In this document: positions 1 through 7,410 of the stretch, in pieces
How positions within the stretch are numbered: the first letter of the stretch is position 1
Layout of the letters: each line of letters starts with the position of its first letter
Assembly (NCBI GenBank): GCA_043777675.1
Contig: JAYWHR010000010.1
Coordinates: 1 to 64,000 of the forward strand
Direction: 5' to 3'
DNA: 64,000 nucleotides
Source of the DNA: JANMDU01 sp043777675
GTDB lineage: Bacteria > Pseudomonadota > Gammaproteobacteria > Burkholderiales > Burkholderiaceae_C
Made by a program: the position numbers and the translations under genes
The notes under the pieces: model-generated
Seen by the model: the letters and a program-made list of their open reading frames with translations, nothing else
The model's database searches: none
Told to the model about the DNA's origin: nothing

Positions 1-536
1 GTCTTCACGCTCAGTGACATGGAAATCGCTAGTTCACCCACAGTTTGCCCTTGCGCAAGGCGTAGAAAAACTTGTAGCTCACGATCCGATAAATTCTCAT
101 GCAGTGCTACACCAGATCCATTGACCAAGCTGTCAGCAAGCAACTGCCCCACGCTTGGCGTGATATATTTTCTGCCAAGAGCAACAGTGCGAATCGCCGA
201 GATCAGCTCCTGCGGATCACATTCCTTGTTCAAGTAACCATTAGCGCCTTGCCTCAGCAAAGTTGTGGCATAGTGCGTTTCCGAAAAAATGCTCAGCATC
301 AACACCGGCAAGTCTGGCGCCCTCGCTCTGATCGCAATCAGCGCGTCAAGGCCACTTTGATCGGGCATAGATATATCCATCAGCATGACATCAATGCCAC
401 CCGCGCGAACAATATCCAATGCGTCACGTCCACTGCCTGCTTCGGCCACAACTGTGATATCGATCTGATCACTCAGAAAACCCTTCAATCCGCTTCTAAC
501 TACTGGATGATCATCAACAATTGCGATTCGAATCAT
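1..536 (-). CDS. NarL/FixJ-type response regulator (3' end cut by window edge)
   Basis: Reading the minus strand from the ATG at 536 gives an open frame to the window edge (178 codons, no stop), so the C-terminus is missing. The product begins MIRIAIVDDHPVVRSG. It has the acidic pair DD at residues 8-9, the phospho-acceptor Asp54 in MLMDISMPD and a switch Lys in YLNKE, which make a REC domain. It continues into a LuxR-type helix-turn-helix (LSDREL..LAQGQTVGELA). The gene is divergent from the histidine kinase that starts 60 bases away, so the two are very likely a cognate pair. The target genes are unknown; the adjacent envelope and stress genes are candidates by position only. Confidence 0.93.
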   Translation of the reverse strand, partial: MIRIAIVDDHPVVRSGLKGFLSDQIDITVVAEAGSGRDALDIVRAGGIDVMLMDISMPDQSGLDALIAIRARAPDLPVLMLSIFSETHYATTLLRQGANGYLNKECDPQELISAIRTVALGRKYITPSVGQLLADSLVNGSGVALHENLSDRELQVFLRLAQGQTVGELAISMSLSVK

Positions 537-595
537 GAGGTTTTCCTTCCTGATTGCTGCGTCTATAAATCCACAGTTTTCTTAAGATAACAGTA

Positions 596-1927
596 ATGCG
601 CCTACTTACATTTATAACAGGCAACAAGATCATTGTGCCACTGTCATGTATAGCTGCAGTTGCAATGTTAGTAACTAACGAATTAAGTTACACCTACAGC
701 ACTCGCTATAGGCTGGAATCTTTTGCGACAGTTCGATCACAAACGCTCCTAAATGACTTAAGTATTCGCCTGTTAAAAGCCAAAGCTGAGCAACGGGCTT
801 TTTTACTTACAGGTCGAACTGAATACTTACAGCCTTACAGGCAAGCCATCGCGCCCGTTCGTCAAACGATCAGATCACTGCAAGAGCGATATCAAAAAAA
901 TGCTGCGTCGCTTGCTCTGGTGGAGGAGTTTGATCTACTTTTTAGCAAAGCACTCCAACATATCGAGCAATCTGCGGATGTTAAAAAGATGAGCTTGTCA
1001 GATGTAACTCTGAATCATGTTTTGATTGACGACAGCAATCAAAACATGCAGCGCATGAAAGAAATCACGACAACGCTGCTCGAAATCGAGTCTACGCGAG
1101 TGTTTAACTCACGCAATAAATTACAGCTCACCCAAATGATAAGCCGTGGCAGCATCACCCTACTTAGCGTTATGTGCTTAGTGGCGATCTTGATTTATTT
1201 GCAGAGAAACATGCGGCTTAACGCAAAGCAACTACAACTGCGGGATGAGCTTACTTCTGAGCTTGACCAAATGGGTGTCACATTAGAAAAGCGAACGCAG
1301 GAATTAACTCAACTTGCTCGCTACTTGCAAAACACCCGCGAAGAGGAGCGTAGCCGTTTGGGAAGAGATTTACATGACGAATTGGGTGCTTTGCTCACAT
1401 CCGCTAAGTTAGACACGGCGCGAATTAAGGCCCGCGTGGGACAGCAATCACCACAGCTAACTGAATTGCTTGCGCACCTGACAGGAAATCTCAATGGCAG
1501 TATTGCATTGGGGCGCAAGATCATCGAAGATCTGCGACCATCTGCACTTAACAATCTTGGCTTAATACCTACACTAGAAATTTTTGCTAATGAATTGAAA
1601 GGCAGCTCCGGTTTAGTGGTTCATACTCACTTTGAGACAATCCACTTACCACCTGATTCGCAACTCATGATTTATCGCCTCATGCAAGAGGCATGCACTA
1701 ACATTGTGAAATATGCGAATGCGGCTAACGTATGGCTCAGCCTTGAATTGAAGGAAGGTGTGATCATGGCCTCAGTGCGCGATGATGGGGTGGGCTTCGA
1801 TACTGATAAACAGATAAGCTCCTCATTTGGCCTGCTTGGTATGCGCTATCGCGTAGAGGCTGTAAATGGTGTGCTAAACATCATCTCCTCGCCTGGCGAA
1901 GGCACGCTCGTACAAGCGCTGCTGTGA
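596..1927 (+). CDS. CHASE3-domain sensor histidine kinase, NarX/DegS-type (HisKA_3)
   Basis: A 443-residue inner-membrane sensor kinase. A first membrane segment lies at about residues 11-28. A periplasmic CHASE3-like helical domain follows at about 35-180 (LLKAKAEQRAFLLTGRTEYL is typical), then a second membrane segment at about 185-202. The HisKA_3 dimerisation region has the phospho-accepting His260 in RLGRDLHDELGALL. The ATPase domain shows an N-box (LMQEACTNIVKYA) and a G-box (DDGVGFD). This class pairs with NarL/FixJ response regulators, and one lies divergently upstream. The ligand cannot be inferred. The start has only a weak ribosome-binding site (TTAAGATAAC), but the hydrophobic N-terminus supports it. 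Confidence 0.93.
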   Translation: MRLLTFITGNKIIVPLSCIAAVAMLVTNELSYTYSTRYRLESFATVRSQTLLNDLSIRLLKAKAEQRAFLLTGRTEYLQPYRQAIAPVRQTIRSLQERYQKNAASLALVEEFDLLFSKALQHIEQSADVKKMSLSDVTLNHVLIDDSNQNMQRMKEITTTLLEIESTRVFNSRNKLQLTQMISRGSITLLSVMCLVAILIYLQRNMRLNAKQLQLRDELTSELDQMGVTLEKRTQELTQLARYLQNTREEERSRLGRDLHDELGALLTSAKLDTARIKARVGQQSPQLTELLAHLTGNLNGSIALGRKIIEDLRPSALNNLGLIPTLEIFANELKGSSGLVVHTHFETIHLPPDSQLMIYRLMQEACTNIVKYANAANVWLSLELKEGVIMASVRDDGVGFDTDKQISSSFGLLGMRYRVEAVNGVLNIISSPGEGTLVQALL

Positions 1928-2076
1928 AGCTATGTGCTTCCGCTTTTCCTACGCGTTTATACGTTTTTCACTGACACAACAATACCCATCTTGCTGATGG
2001 TTAGGGCGTATGCATTCGTTGACACTCGTATCACTCGTTTGGGTATTCGTCTAAGCACGCTGTGAACGGATTCGCC

Positions 2077-2239
2077 ATGCTTTCTACGCTGTCGTTTTCT
2101 TGTAACTGCTGTCATCGCCGGGATTTTCGTATTTGGTGGCATTGCTGAAAGCGCTGTAAGAATTGGCCAATTTTTGCTCTTTGCTTCTGCTTTACTCGCG
2201 GTAATCACTTTCGTTTTAGGGCTAATTAAAAGGCCCTGA
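2077..2239 (+). pseudogene. DUF1328 (YtjA-like) small membrane protein, broken by a one-base frameshift
   Basis: From the ATG at 2077 the frame reads MLSTLSF and then leaves the family sequence. One frame over, it continues VTAVIAGIFVFGGIAE and on to LGLIKRP with a TGA at 2237-2239. Removing one T from the TTTT run at 2095-2098 gives one continuous 53-residue protein with the length and character of DUF1328 (two short hydrophobic helices, AGIFxFGGIA). The interval is 163 bases, one more than a multiple of three. DUF1328 proteins are small stress-associated membrane proteins and often sit beside YqjD/CsbD genes, as here. It may be a real pseudogene or a homopolymer sequencing error. Confidence 0.7.
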
Positions 2240-2285
2240 TCTCGAACAACTGATTTTCACTTTTTTCACTTTTCTAGGAATTATT

Positions 2286-2555
2286 ATGAATACAAACTCA
2301 TTCTCCAACGCAGGTAACATCGCTTTAGACCAGGCCACTTCCACAATGGATCAAGCGGCTAATCTCACACAGCGTGGTGCAGACGCTGTGCGTGATGGCG
2401 TGCAGCAAGTACGCAATAAAGCACATGACTTGGGTGATCATGCTGTAGCCTACATCAAAGATGAGCCAGTTAAATCGGTATTGATCGCTGCAGCAACTGG
2501 CGCAACGTTAATGGGCATTCTCAGCTTGATGGTTCGCAGCGGTCGCCACGGTTAA
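2286..2555 (+). CDS. YqjD/ElaB-family (DUF883) membrane-anchored ribosome-associated-type protein
   Basis: An 89-residue protein with an amphipathic helical N-terminal part (repeated Ala/Gln/Asp, QVRNKAHDLGDHAVAYIKDEPVKS). A C-terminal membrane segment follows (VLIAAATGATLMGILSLMV) and then a basic tail. The EPVKS motif just before the membrane helix, followed by a glycine-containing anchor, is characteristic of the DUF883 family. E. coli YqjD and ElaB are inner-membrane stationary-phase proteins that bind ribosomes. A TAGGAA ribosome-binding site precedes the start. It is the first gene of a yqjD-yqjE-like string with 2596-2976 and 2973-3395. Confidence 0.85.
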   Translation: MNTNSFSNAGNIALDQATSTMDQAANLTQRGADAVRDGVQQVRNKAHDLGDHAVAYIKDEPVKSVLIAAATGATLMGILSLMVRSGRHG

Positions 2556-2595
2556 GCATGATTGACACCATCGAGTCTTATGAGGTTTTTATACT

Positions 2596-2976
2596 ATGAG
2601 CGTTTTGAACCTTATTACGCAAAAGCCTCACTTGCTCTTGGAGCATCTTGATGGTTATTCTGATCTCATCGCGCAAGAGATGGCTTATGCAGCACGGATT
2701 TGGACACATCGTGTCTTTCTTGGATTAGTGTCAGTTATGCTCTTGTGCGGCGCAGGTATATTGGCTGGTATGGGTTTTATGCTTTGGGCGGTTATTCCGC
2801 CTGCCCAGATTCACACGCCTTGGCTGTTGTGGGCAACACCAATTATTGCACTTGTAGTCTCACTGTTTTGCGCACAGCGGCTGAAAAGTCACTTAGAAAA
2901 TCGTGTTTTCTCTGATATTCGAATTCAAATCAAAGAAGATATCGCTCTACTACGTGAAAAGACAGTGCCTGCATGA
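2596..2976 (+). CDS. YqjE-like phage-holin-superfamily III membrane protein
   Basis: 126 residues with two strongly hydrophobic segments (about 40-68 and 73-93) between a charged N-terminus and a charged, helical C-terminus. The size, topology and position directly after a YqjD-like gene fit the YqjE/DUF1469 holin-superfamily III group, whose exact function is unknown. It overlaps the next gene by 4 bases (ATGA, 2973-2976), so translation of the two is probably coupled. The family call rests on topology and context more than on a sharp motif. Confidence 0.75.
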   Translation: MSVLNLITQKPHLLLEHLDGYSDLIAQEMAYAARIWTHRVFLGLVSVMLLCGAGILAGMGFMLWAVIPPAQIHTPWLLWATPIIALVVSLFCAQRLKSHLENRVFSDIRIQIKEDIALLREKTVPA

Positions 2977-3395
2977 TGCAAACATCGAGCACAGATGCGC
3001 AGACTGTAAATTCTGCGGTATTACGCCTTAAGCGATCGCGTGACGCGCTGCGCCTCGTACTACATCAAAATAGTTCTCCACCTAAAAAAAAATTATCTAC
3101 AGCATCGCATTTTGACGGTGCGATGGCAGCAGCATTTAATACATTGATGAATCGACCTAGTGCACAGCTTCTTTCTAAAGTAGTGGAGCAACTGTGGGCG
3201 AAAAATCCATGGCGGATTTTGGGACAAAGTGTGCTGGAAGCAAGTTCAATTGTGCTCAAACCGATTGCTCAACAAAGCCCTTTCAAACTTGTAGCGAGTG
3301 CATTTGTATTGGGTGGCATCCTGCTTTTAGTTCGCCCTTGGCGGCTCATGAGCAAGCGCAGTGTGATCTCCTCTTTTCTGAGACGTTGGATATAA
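2973..3395 (+). CDS. Hypothetical membrane protein, third gene of the yqjD-yqjE-like string
   Basis: 140 residues. The N-terminal half is polar and basic and holds a Lys cluster (PPKKKLS) near residue 40. A hydrophobic helix lies near the C-terminus (LVASAFVLGGILLLVRPW, about 109-126), followed by a basic end. In E. coli the corresponding third gene is yqjK; this protein is longer and I see no firm homology, so only the positional analogy is offered. It overlaps the end of the YqjE-like gene by ATGA. It is probably an inner-membrane protein with a single C-terminal anchor. Confidence 0.75.
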   Translation: MMQTSSTDAQTVNSAVLRLKRSRDALRLVLHQNSSPPKKKLSTASHFDGAMAAAFNTLMNRPSAQLLSKVVEQLWAKNPWRILGQSVLEASSIVLKPIAQQSPFKLVASAFVLGGILLLVRPWRLMSKRSVISSFLRRWI

Positions 3396-3528
3396 AACAC
3401 AGCAATCGGCGTGTTGTCTGACATTTCGATGTGGCGTTAGCCGATAGTGTGTATCGAAGCGGCAACCTATATTTACATATCCGACATCATTCGATGACGG
3501 AATCAATTATCAACAAATTAGGAATTTT

Positions 3529-3843
3529 ATGAAGACTCAAAATTTATTCGCCGCTCTTCTCATTAGCTTGACGTTAGCAGTTACCACTGGCTGTGCTGTT
3601 ACGCGCGGCCAGCAAACTGCGGGCTCATATATTGACGATACAGCTATAACGACTTCCGTGAAAGCTCGCTTTGTTGAAAATAAGCAGGTGGATGCAGCCA
3701 GTATTAGTGTTGAAACATTAAATGGAACAGTCATGCTTTCTGGTTTTGCAAAAAATGCAACCGAAAAATCAACCGCTGGAACCATTGCTGCTAATGTTAA
3801 CGGCGTTAAAAGCGTCAAAAATGAGATTACTGTGCGTCCGTAA
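3529..3843 (+). CDS. BON-domain lipoprotein (OsmY-like)
   Basis: 104 residues. A signal peptide ends in a lipobox (VTTGC, Cys22), so an envelope lipoprotein is predicted. The rest is one BON domain: DDTAITTSVKARF, then VETLNGTVMLSGFA and VNGVKSVKNEI. BON domains bind phospholipid or envelope surfaces; E. coli OsmY is the model and is induced by osmotic and stationary-phase stress. A ribosome-binding site (TAGGAA) lies 7 bases before the ATG. It stands alone after a gap of about 130 bases, so it probably has its own promoter within the local stress cluster. Confidence 0.88.
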   Translation: MKTQNLFAALLISLTLAVTTGCAVTRGQQTAGSYIDDTAITTSVKARFVENKQVDAASISVETLNGTVMLSGFAKNATEKSTAGTIAANVNGVKSVKNEITVRP

Positions 3844-3949
3844 TCAAATTTTTTACGGTTGACTAGAAAATTTGCAACTTAAAGTTAATCCGTAATGTTT
3901 AGTTGCTCACTTAGTGCGCAATTTTTTTTCTCTCATTAAAGGAATCATC

Positions 3950-4237
3950 ATGAACTGGGATCAAATTCAAGGCAATTGGAAGCAATTTACTGGCAAGGCA
4001 AAAGAGCAATGGGGCAAACTAACTGACGATGACATGGATGTTATCGCGGGTAAGCGCGACCAACTGGCTGGAAAAATTCAGCAGCGTTATGGTATTGAAA
4101 AAGAAGATGCTGAAGAGCAAGTTAACACTTGGTTGGGCACTGCAGACGATACTTGGCTGACTAAAAGTGAAAAGTCTGTTTCTGCACTAGAAACTAGTTC
4201 GGATGATTACACAAACCGATCAAAGACAGCGTTGTAA
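3950..4237 (+). CDS. CsbD-family stress response protein
   Basis: 95 residues beginning MNWDQIQGNWKQFTGKAKEQ. The family hallmarks are WDQIQGNWKQ.KGK..EQWGKLTDDD followed by GKRDQLAGKIQ. The start was placed at 3950 because it follows AAAGGAATCATC, a good ribosome-binding site, and matches the family N-terminus; an upstream in-frame start at 3914 would add a non-family extension. CsbD-like proteins are small hydrophilic proteins of general stress regulons with no known biochemical activity. A strong terminator follows directly. Confidence 0.92.
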   Translation: MNWDQIQGNWKQFTGKAKEQWGKLTDDDMDVIAGKRDQLAGKIQQRYGIEKEDAEEQVNTWLGTADDTWLTKSEKSVSALETSSDDYTNRSKTAL

Positions 4238-4283
4238 TCGCTTCTTATGATGTGTTGTGGTAATTGCACTTCGCCTGAACTCG

Positions 4284-4311
4284 AAAAAAAGACCCTTTAA
4301 GGGTCTTTTTT
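4284..4311 (+). terminator. Rho-independent terminator after the CsbD gene
   Basis: The stem AAAGACCC/GGGTCTTT has a tiny loop and is flanked by a run of A and followed by a run of T. It can act in both directions, but on the plus strand it closes the CsbD transcript. Confidence 0.88.
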
Positions 4312-4312
4312 A

Positions 4313-4618
4313 ATGGCGAAATTAATCATGCCGTGTGAATGTAAACATCAGATGTAGGCGACCAGCCACCAACATCCCTTTGACCTTTCCCTGGTACTCT
4401 AGTTGCAAGCCATTCTCGTTGCTAAAGCTTTTTAGGAGCAAGCTCACTTACATTCATGCCCAATATATCTGTAGCCTATACGTTCAATGCGTTACGTGCT
4501 ACGTTTTTAGTAGCATTTTTGCCGCAACCCTTTTCCTACATTGACACGGGTGACTAGCTGACAGTTTCGAGCCACTGCTCACATTAGCATCCATTCATCA
4601 CTTTTTTAGGAACAAAAC
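4313..4618. other. Gene-free spacer with a possible decayed repeat copy
   Basis: About 300 bases without a supportable gene. At about 4419-4465 there is GCTAAAGC..TTTTAGGAGCAAGCTCA..TTCATGCCCAAT, which partly resembles the 50-bp interspersed repeat of this window (compare 34720-34773). The identity is low, so this may be a decayed copy or chance. The last bases (TTTTTTAGGAACAAAAC) hold the ribosome-binding site of the next gene. Confidence 0.4.
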
Positions 4619-5557
4619 ATGAGTACACCTTACACACCGAACAACATGAACACAGCTGCCTTGCAGAGCAGTTCAAGTGCAGTTTCGTGGAGCGCTATTT
4701 TTGCAGGGGCTGCAGCAGCTGCTGTACTTTCTTTGATTTTGCTCATTTTGGGAACAGGACTGGGCTTGTCGTCCGTCTCGCCATGGGCTCAAAGCGGCAT
4801 CAGCGCCACGACGTTTGGTATTTCCACCATCATTTGGCTGACAGTCACACAGTTGATTGCCTCGGGCATGGGTGGTTATCTTGCAGGTAGGCTCCGCACG
4901 CGCTGGGCAGGCGTGCACACCCATGAGGTGTTTTTTCGCGATACTGCGCATGGCTTTTTAGCGTGGGCAGTTTCTGCGCTCGTGACTGCAGGGATGTTGA
5001 CTTCAGCTATAGCATCCATTGTGGGCGGGGGAGTCAGTGCTACAGCATCTGTTGCAGGCGGCGCAGTGCAAACTGCCATGACTGCTGCTGTCGGTGGAGC
5101 GGTAGCTGGGAGCAGCGCCTCCAAAAGTACCGATGCGAGCGACAGTTTAGGTGGTTTATTGGATGGCCTGTTTCGTAAGAATCCTTCATCTAATGCAACG
5201 ACTACGCCCAGTCCATCAGCCCCCGCAAACTTGTCGAATGCTCTCCCGGAAGTCAGCCGAATTTTTATGCGTTCACTGAGCGCAGGAGCGCTTTCCCCGA
5301 CTGATCTGAATTACATCGGGCAATTGGTTGCTCAGCGTACAGATTTGTCGCAAGCTGATGCTGAAAAGAGAGTCACGGAAACTTATGCAGCTGCTCAAAT
5401 GCGCCTTCAAGAAGCTCAAAGTGCGGCCAAAGATGCCGCTGATAAGGCCCGAAAAGCTTCCGCTACCGCTGCATTGTGGTTGTTTATCACGTTGCTAATC
5501 GGCGCCTTTGCCGCTAGCTTTGCAGCCGTCTATGGTGGTCGCCGTCGCGATCTTTGA
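4619..5557 (+). CDS. Ala/Gly-rich multi-pass membrane protein of unknown function
   Basis: 312 residues. After a short polar N-terminus there are membrane segments at about 22-50 and 64-85, then a further hydrophobic stretch at about 113-165 that is extremely rich in Ala, Gly, Val, Ser and Thr. A Ser/Pro linker follows, then a charged helical region with Ala/Lys/Asp repeats (SAAKDAADKARKASA), and a final membrane helix near 288-305 ending in a basic tail (GGRRRDL). I do not recognise a named family. Its place in the stress/envelope cluster suggests a cell-envelope role, as inference only. A clear AGGAAC ribosome-binding site precedes the start. Confidence 0.8.
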   Translation: MSTPYTPNNMNTAALQSSSSAVSWSAIFAGAAAAAVLSLILLILGTGLGLSSVSPWAQSGISATTFGISTIIWLTVTQLIASGMGGYLAGRLRTRWAGVHTHEVFFRDTAHGFLAWAVSALVTAGMLTSAIASIVGGGVSATASVAGGAVQTAMTAAVGGAVAGSSASKSTDASDSLGGLLDGLFRKNPSSNATTTPSPSAPANLSNALPEVSRIFMRSLSAGALSPTDLNYIGQLVAQRTDLSQADAEKRVTETYAAAQMRLQEAQSAAKDAADKARKASATAALWLFITLLIGAFAASFAAVYGGRRRDL

Positions 5558-5586
5558 TTTAAAAATTAAACACATGGAGTCTGATC

Positions 5587-5658
5587 ATGCCGTTTTTATT
5601 GTTGTTATTTTTGGGAATTCCCATTCCCATCTTGATTTTGCTCGCCCTCTTCACTTAA
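5587..5658 (+). CDS. 23-residue very hydrophobic peptide
   Basis: A 24-codon frame (with stop) that encodes MPFLLLLFLGIPIPILILLA and three further residues. It is a single membrane span with a central GIPIP kink. It has a GGAG ribosome-binding site 7 bases before the ATG and lies 29 bases after the preceding membrane-protein gene, so cotranscription is plausible. It is too short for ordinary gene callers. The good ribosome-binding site and coherent transmembrane composition argue for a real small membrane peptide; there is no direct evidence of translation. Confidence 0.55.
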   Translation: MPFLLLLFLGIPIPILILLALFT

Positions 5659-5787
5659 AGGTAATTTTCAATCAAAAAATGGACCTCAACTGTGATCTCA
5701 ATTGCTGATGAACATACCCATCCCCAAGTGGGGTCTCGTTCGTCAACACTCAATGCAAATTACGCCGTACGGCAGACAAGGTGAAAC

Positions 5788-6282
5788 ATGAAAATCCAAA
5801 CGCAGCACAACCCAGAGCGCATCAAACTTGGTGACTTAATCGAAGACATGAATGTTGCGATGCTTACCACCATCAGTGAGAACGGCGATCTGGAAAGCCG
5901 TCCTATGGCGCCACAAGAAATGGATAGCGAGGGCGCTATTTGGTTTCTGACTGACAGTCGTTCGCAAAAAACGAAGTCTCTTGATCACGTCAACTTAAGC
6001 TTCAGCGAGGCCAGTGATGGCACCTATGTCTCGCTGTCGGGCTATGCCCAACTCAGCTCTGATCGCCAACAGGTGCACCGATTATGGAGCGCGTTTGCCA
6101 AGCCGTGGTTTCCAGAGGGCCCTGACTCACCGAATATCATTCTTCTTAAATTCATCCCTACAGGTGCTGAGTACTGGGATGCGCCTCACAGCAGCACGAT
6201 CCGGCTGTTCGCGATGGCCGCCTCAATCGTTGCGGGCAAACCCATTGGCATGGGCGACAATGAAACGCTTCGGCAGCTTTGA
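5788..6282 (+). CDS. Pyridoxamine 5'-phosphate oxidase-like general stress protein
   Basis: 164 residues with a split-barrel flavin-binding fold. Recognisable parts are DMNVAMLTTISENGDLESRPM, a WFLTDSRSQKT stretch and the later LLKFIPTGAEYWDAP, which is typical of the general-stress-protein-26 group (Pyrid_ox_like, PF16242). These proteins bind FMN or a related cofactor; the physiological reaction is not known. The last part (FAMAASIVAGKPIGMGDNET) also fits the group. The neighbouring CsbD and YqjD-like genes support a stress setting. Confidence 0.87.
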   Translation: MKIQTQHNPERIKLGDLIEDMNVAMLTTISENGDLESRPMAPQEMDSEGAIWFLTDSRSQKTKSLDHVNLSFSEASDGTYVSLSGYAQLSSDRQQVHRLWSAFAKPWFPEGPDSPNIILLKFIPTGAEYWDAPHSSTIRLFAMAASIVAGKPIGMGDNETLRQL

Positions 6283-6353
6283 TTAACGATCATTAATCGT
6301 CACTATCTAGTAGCGCAGGCAAGCTGACGTTGCATTTGCGCAGGAAACTTTAT

Positions 6354-6776
6354 ATGAAATTTACCTTGACCAGCTGGATTGCGGCCTACGCGGCTACCGC
6401 ATTGGTAATGATCGTGATTGATCTGATCTGGCTGGGCGTTGTTGCCAAGCCTTGGTATCAAGCAGGCATGGGGCATTTGATGGCACCTTCGCCAAATTTA
6501 CCGGCTGCTGCATTTTTCTACGCCATGTTTCCGGTAGGGCTCATGCTGTTTGCTGTGATTCCTCAGGCCAACACTGAAGGATTTACCCATGTGGCGATTT
6601 GGGGTGCCGCGTTTGGGTTCTTCTCCTACGCCACTTACGACCTGACAAATCTTGCCACCTTGAAAGATTACCCACTCAAGCTCGCCCTGCTAGATATAAG
6701 TTGGGGCACTTTCGTCAGTGCAGTGGCTGCCGTCGCAGGCAAAGCGGCTCACAATTATTGGATCAAAGGTGGTTAG
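6354..6776 (+). CDS. DUF2177 family membrane protein
   Basis: 140 residues with four hydrophobic segments. Family features are IDLIWLGVVAKPWY near the N-terminus, AAFFYAMFPVGLMLFAV in the middle, and WGAAFGFFSYATYDLTNLAT with DISWGTFVSAVAA at the C-terminus. This matches DUF2177, a family of unknown function. The start at 6354 was chosen over an in-frame codon at 6330 because it follows a CAGGA ribosome-binding site and gives the family's usual N-terminus. Confidence 0.9.
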   Translation: MKFTLTSWIAAYAATALVMIVIDLIWLGVVAKPWYQAGMGHLMAPSPNLPAAAFFYAMFPVGLMLFAVIPQANTEGFTHVAIWGAAFGFFSYATYDLTNLATLKDYPLKLALLDISWGTFVSAVAAVAGKAAHNYWIKGG

Positions 6777-6823
6777 GCATCTCGTTGTTTGCTCATATCA
6801 ACAACGCAATTTTAAAGTTCGGT

Positions 6824-6875
6824 AGCTATATTTTTCATAGCATCACAAGCAAAGAATACGCCGGCTAAATGCCAC
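6824..6875 (+). repeat. Interspersed 50-bp repeat, intergenic copy
   Basis: Sequence pattern GCTATATTTTTCATAGCATC, then AAGCAAAGAATACGCCGGCT followed by AAATGCC. The first half is an imperfect palindrome (GCTAT..ATAGC) and the second half carries the conserved TACGCCGGCTA. It lies downstream of the DUF2177 gene. Confidence 0.85.
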
Positions 6876-6929
6876 TTTGTCTTGCTAATTCAGCCGTTAG
6901 CACAGGCTGCACCCGTACCGCTGCGCACT

Positions 6930-7094
6930 TCACCGCACGACGCGCAACACAGCCATCGCATTGCCGCGCAACTCAGCAGCATCGCCTCGCGACAAACCAC
7001 GCGCAGAACCCGCGCGCTCAAGCAATTGGCGCGCTGCGAGAGCATTGTTACGGCGGTTGAACAAGGCGGCTATGAATGATTTGAATGCGTTCAT
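6930..7094 (-). CDS. Small hypothetical protein, 54 residues
   Basis: The minus-strand frame begins MNAFKSFIAALFNRRNNALA and ends AVLRVVR, a basic, Ala/Arg/Leu-rich, probably helical protein. A purine-rich AGAGAGA ribosome-binding site lies about 6 bases before the ATG. It occupies the gap between the DUF2177 gene and rpoD, which otherwise has no gene. I recognise no domain; the composition (Ala, Arg, Leu, Asn) looks coding. It is flanked on both sides by copies of the interspersed repeat. Confidence 0.5.
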   Translation of the reverse strand: MNAFKSFIAALFNRRNNALAARQLLERAGSARGLSRGDAAELRGNAMAVLRVVR

Positions 7095-7275
7095 GGTGTT
7101 CTCTCTTTGGCACGCCGCCGTGTCGAAAGATACGGATCAGTGCGCCTTAAACATAAGGTAAATCTTAATGACCCAAGAATAAGGGTTAACCCGATATTTG
7201 CAAAGCTTTTCTCATGCGCAAATTGCATAACAACGAGGAGGCGAGTTATAACCGATCTCAAATTTTTAGTTTTAT

Positions 7276-7330
7276 CGCTACTAGTTACATAGCAGCATAC
7301 GCAACAAATACGCCGGCTATTGCCCATTTT
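7276..7330 (+). repeat. Interspersed 50-bp repeat, intergenic copy
   Basis: Sequence pattern GCTACTAGTTACATAGCAGC, then ATACGCAACAAATACGCCGG followed by CTATTGCCCATTTT. It lies directly before the rpoD terminator and is the second copy within 500 bases. Confidence 0.87.
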
Positions 7331-7348
7331 GATCATTAAAAGACATTA

Positions 7349-7380
7349 AAAAACCGTCTCAGCATTCACTGAGACGGTTT
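7349..7380 (-). terminator. Rho-independent terminator of rpoD
   Basis: A 12-bp perfect stem AAACCGTCTCAG/CTGAGACGGTTT has a 6-base loop and is followed on the minus strand by TTTTAATG. It lies 31 bases after the rpoD stop codon. Confidence 0.92.
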
Positions 7381-7410
7381 CGGCAATTTAGCACTGTGCC
7401 ACGGCTACCG

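Noticed and set aside
1957..2208. Minus-strand open frame of 83 residues
   Set aside because: It is the shadow of the DUF1328 remnant on the other strand and has no ribosome-binding site or recognisable domain.
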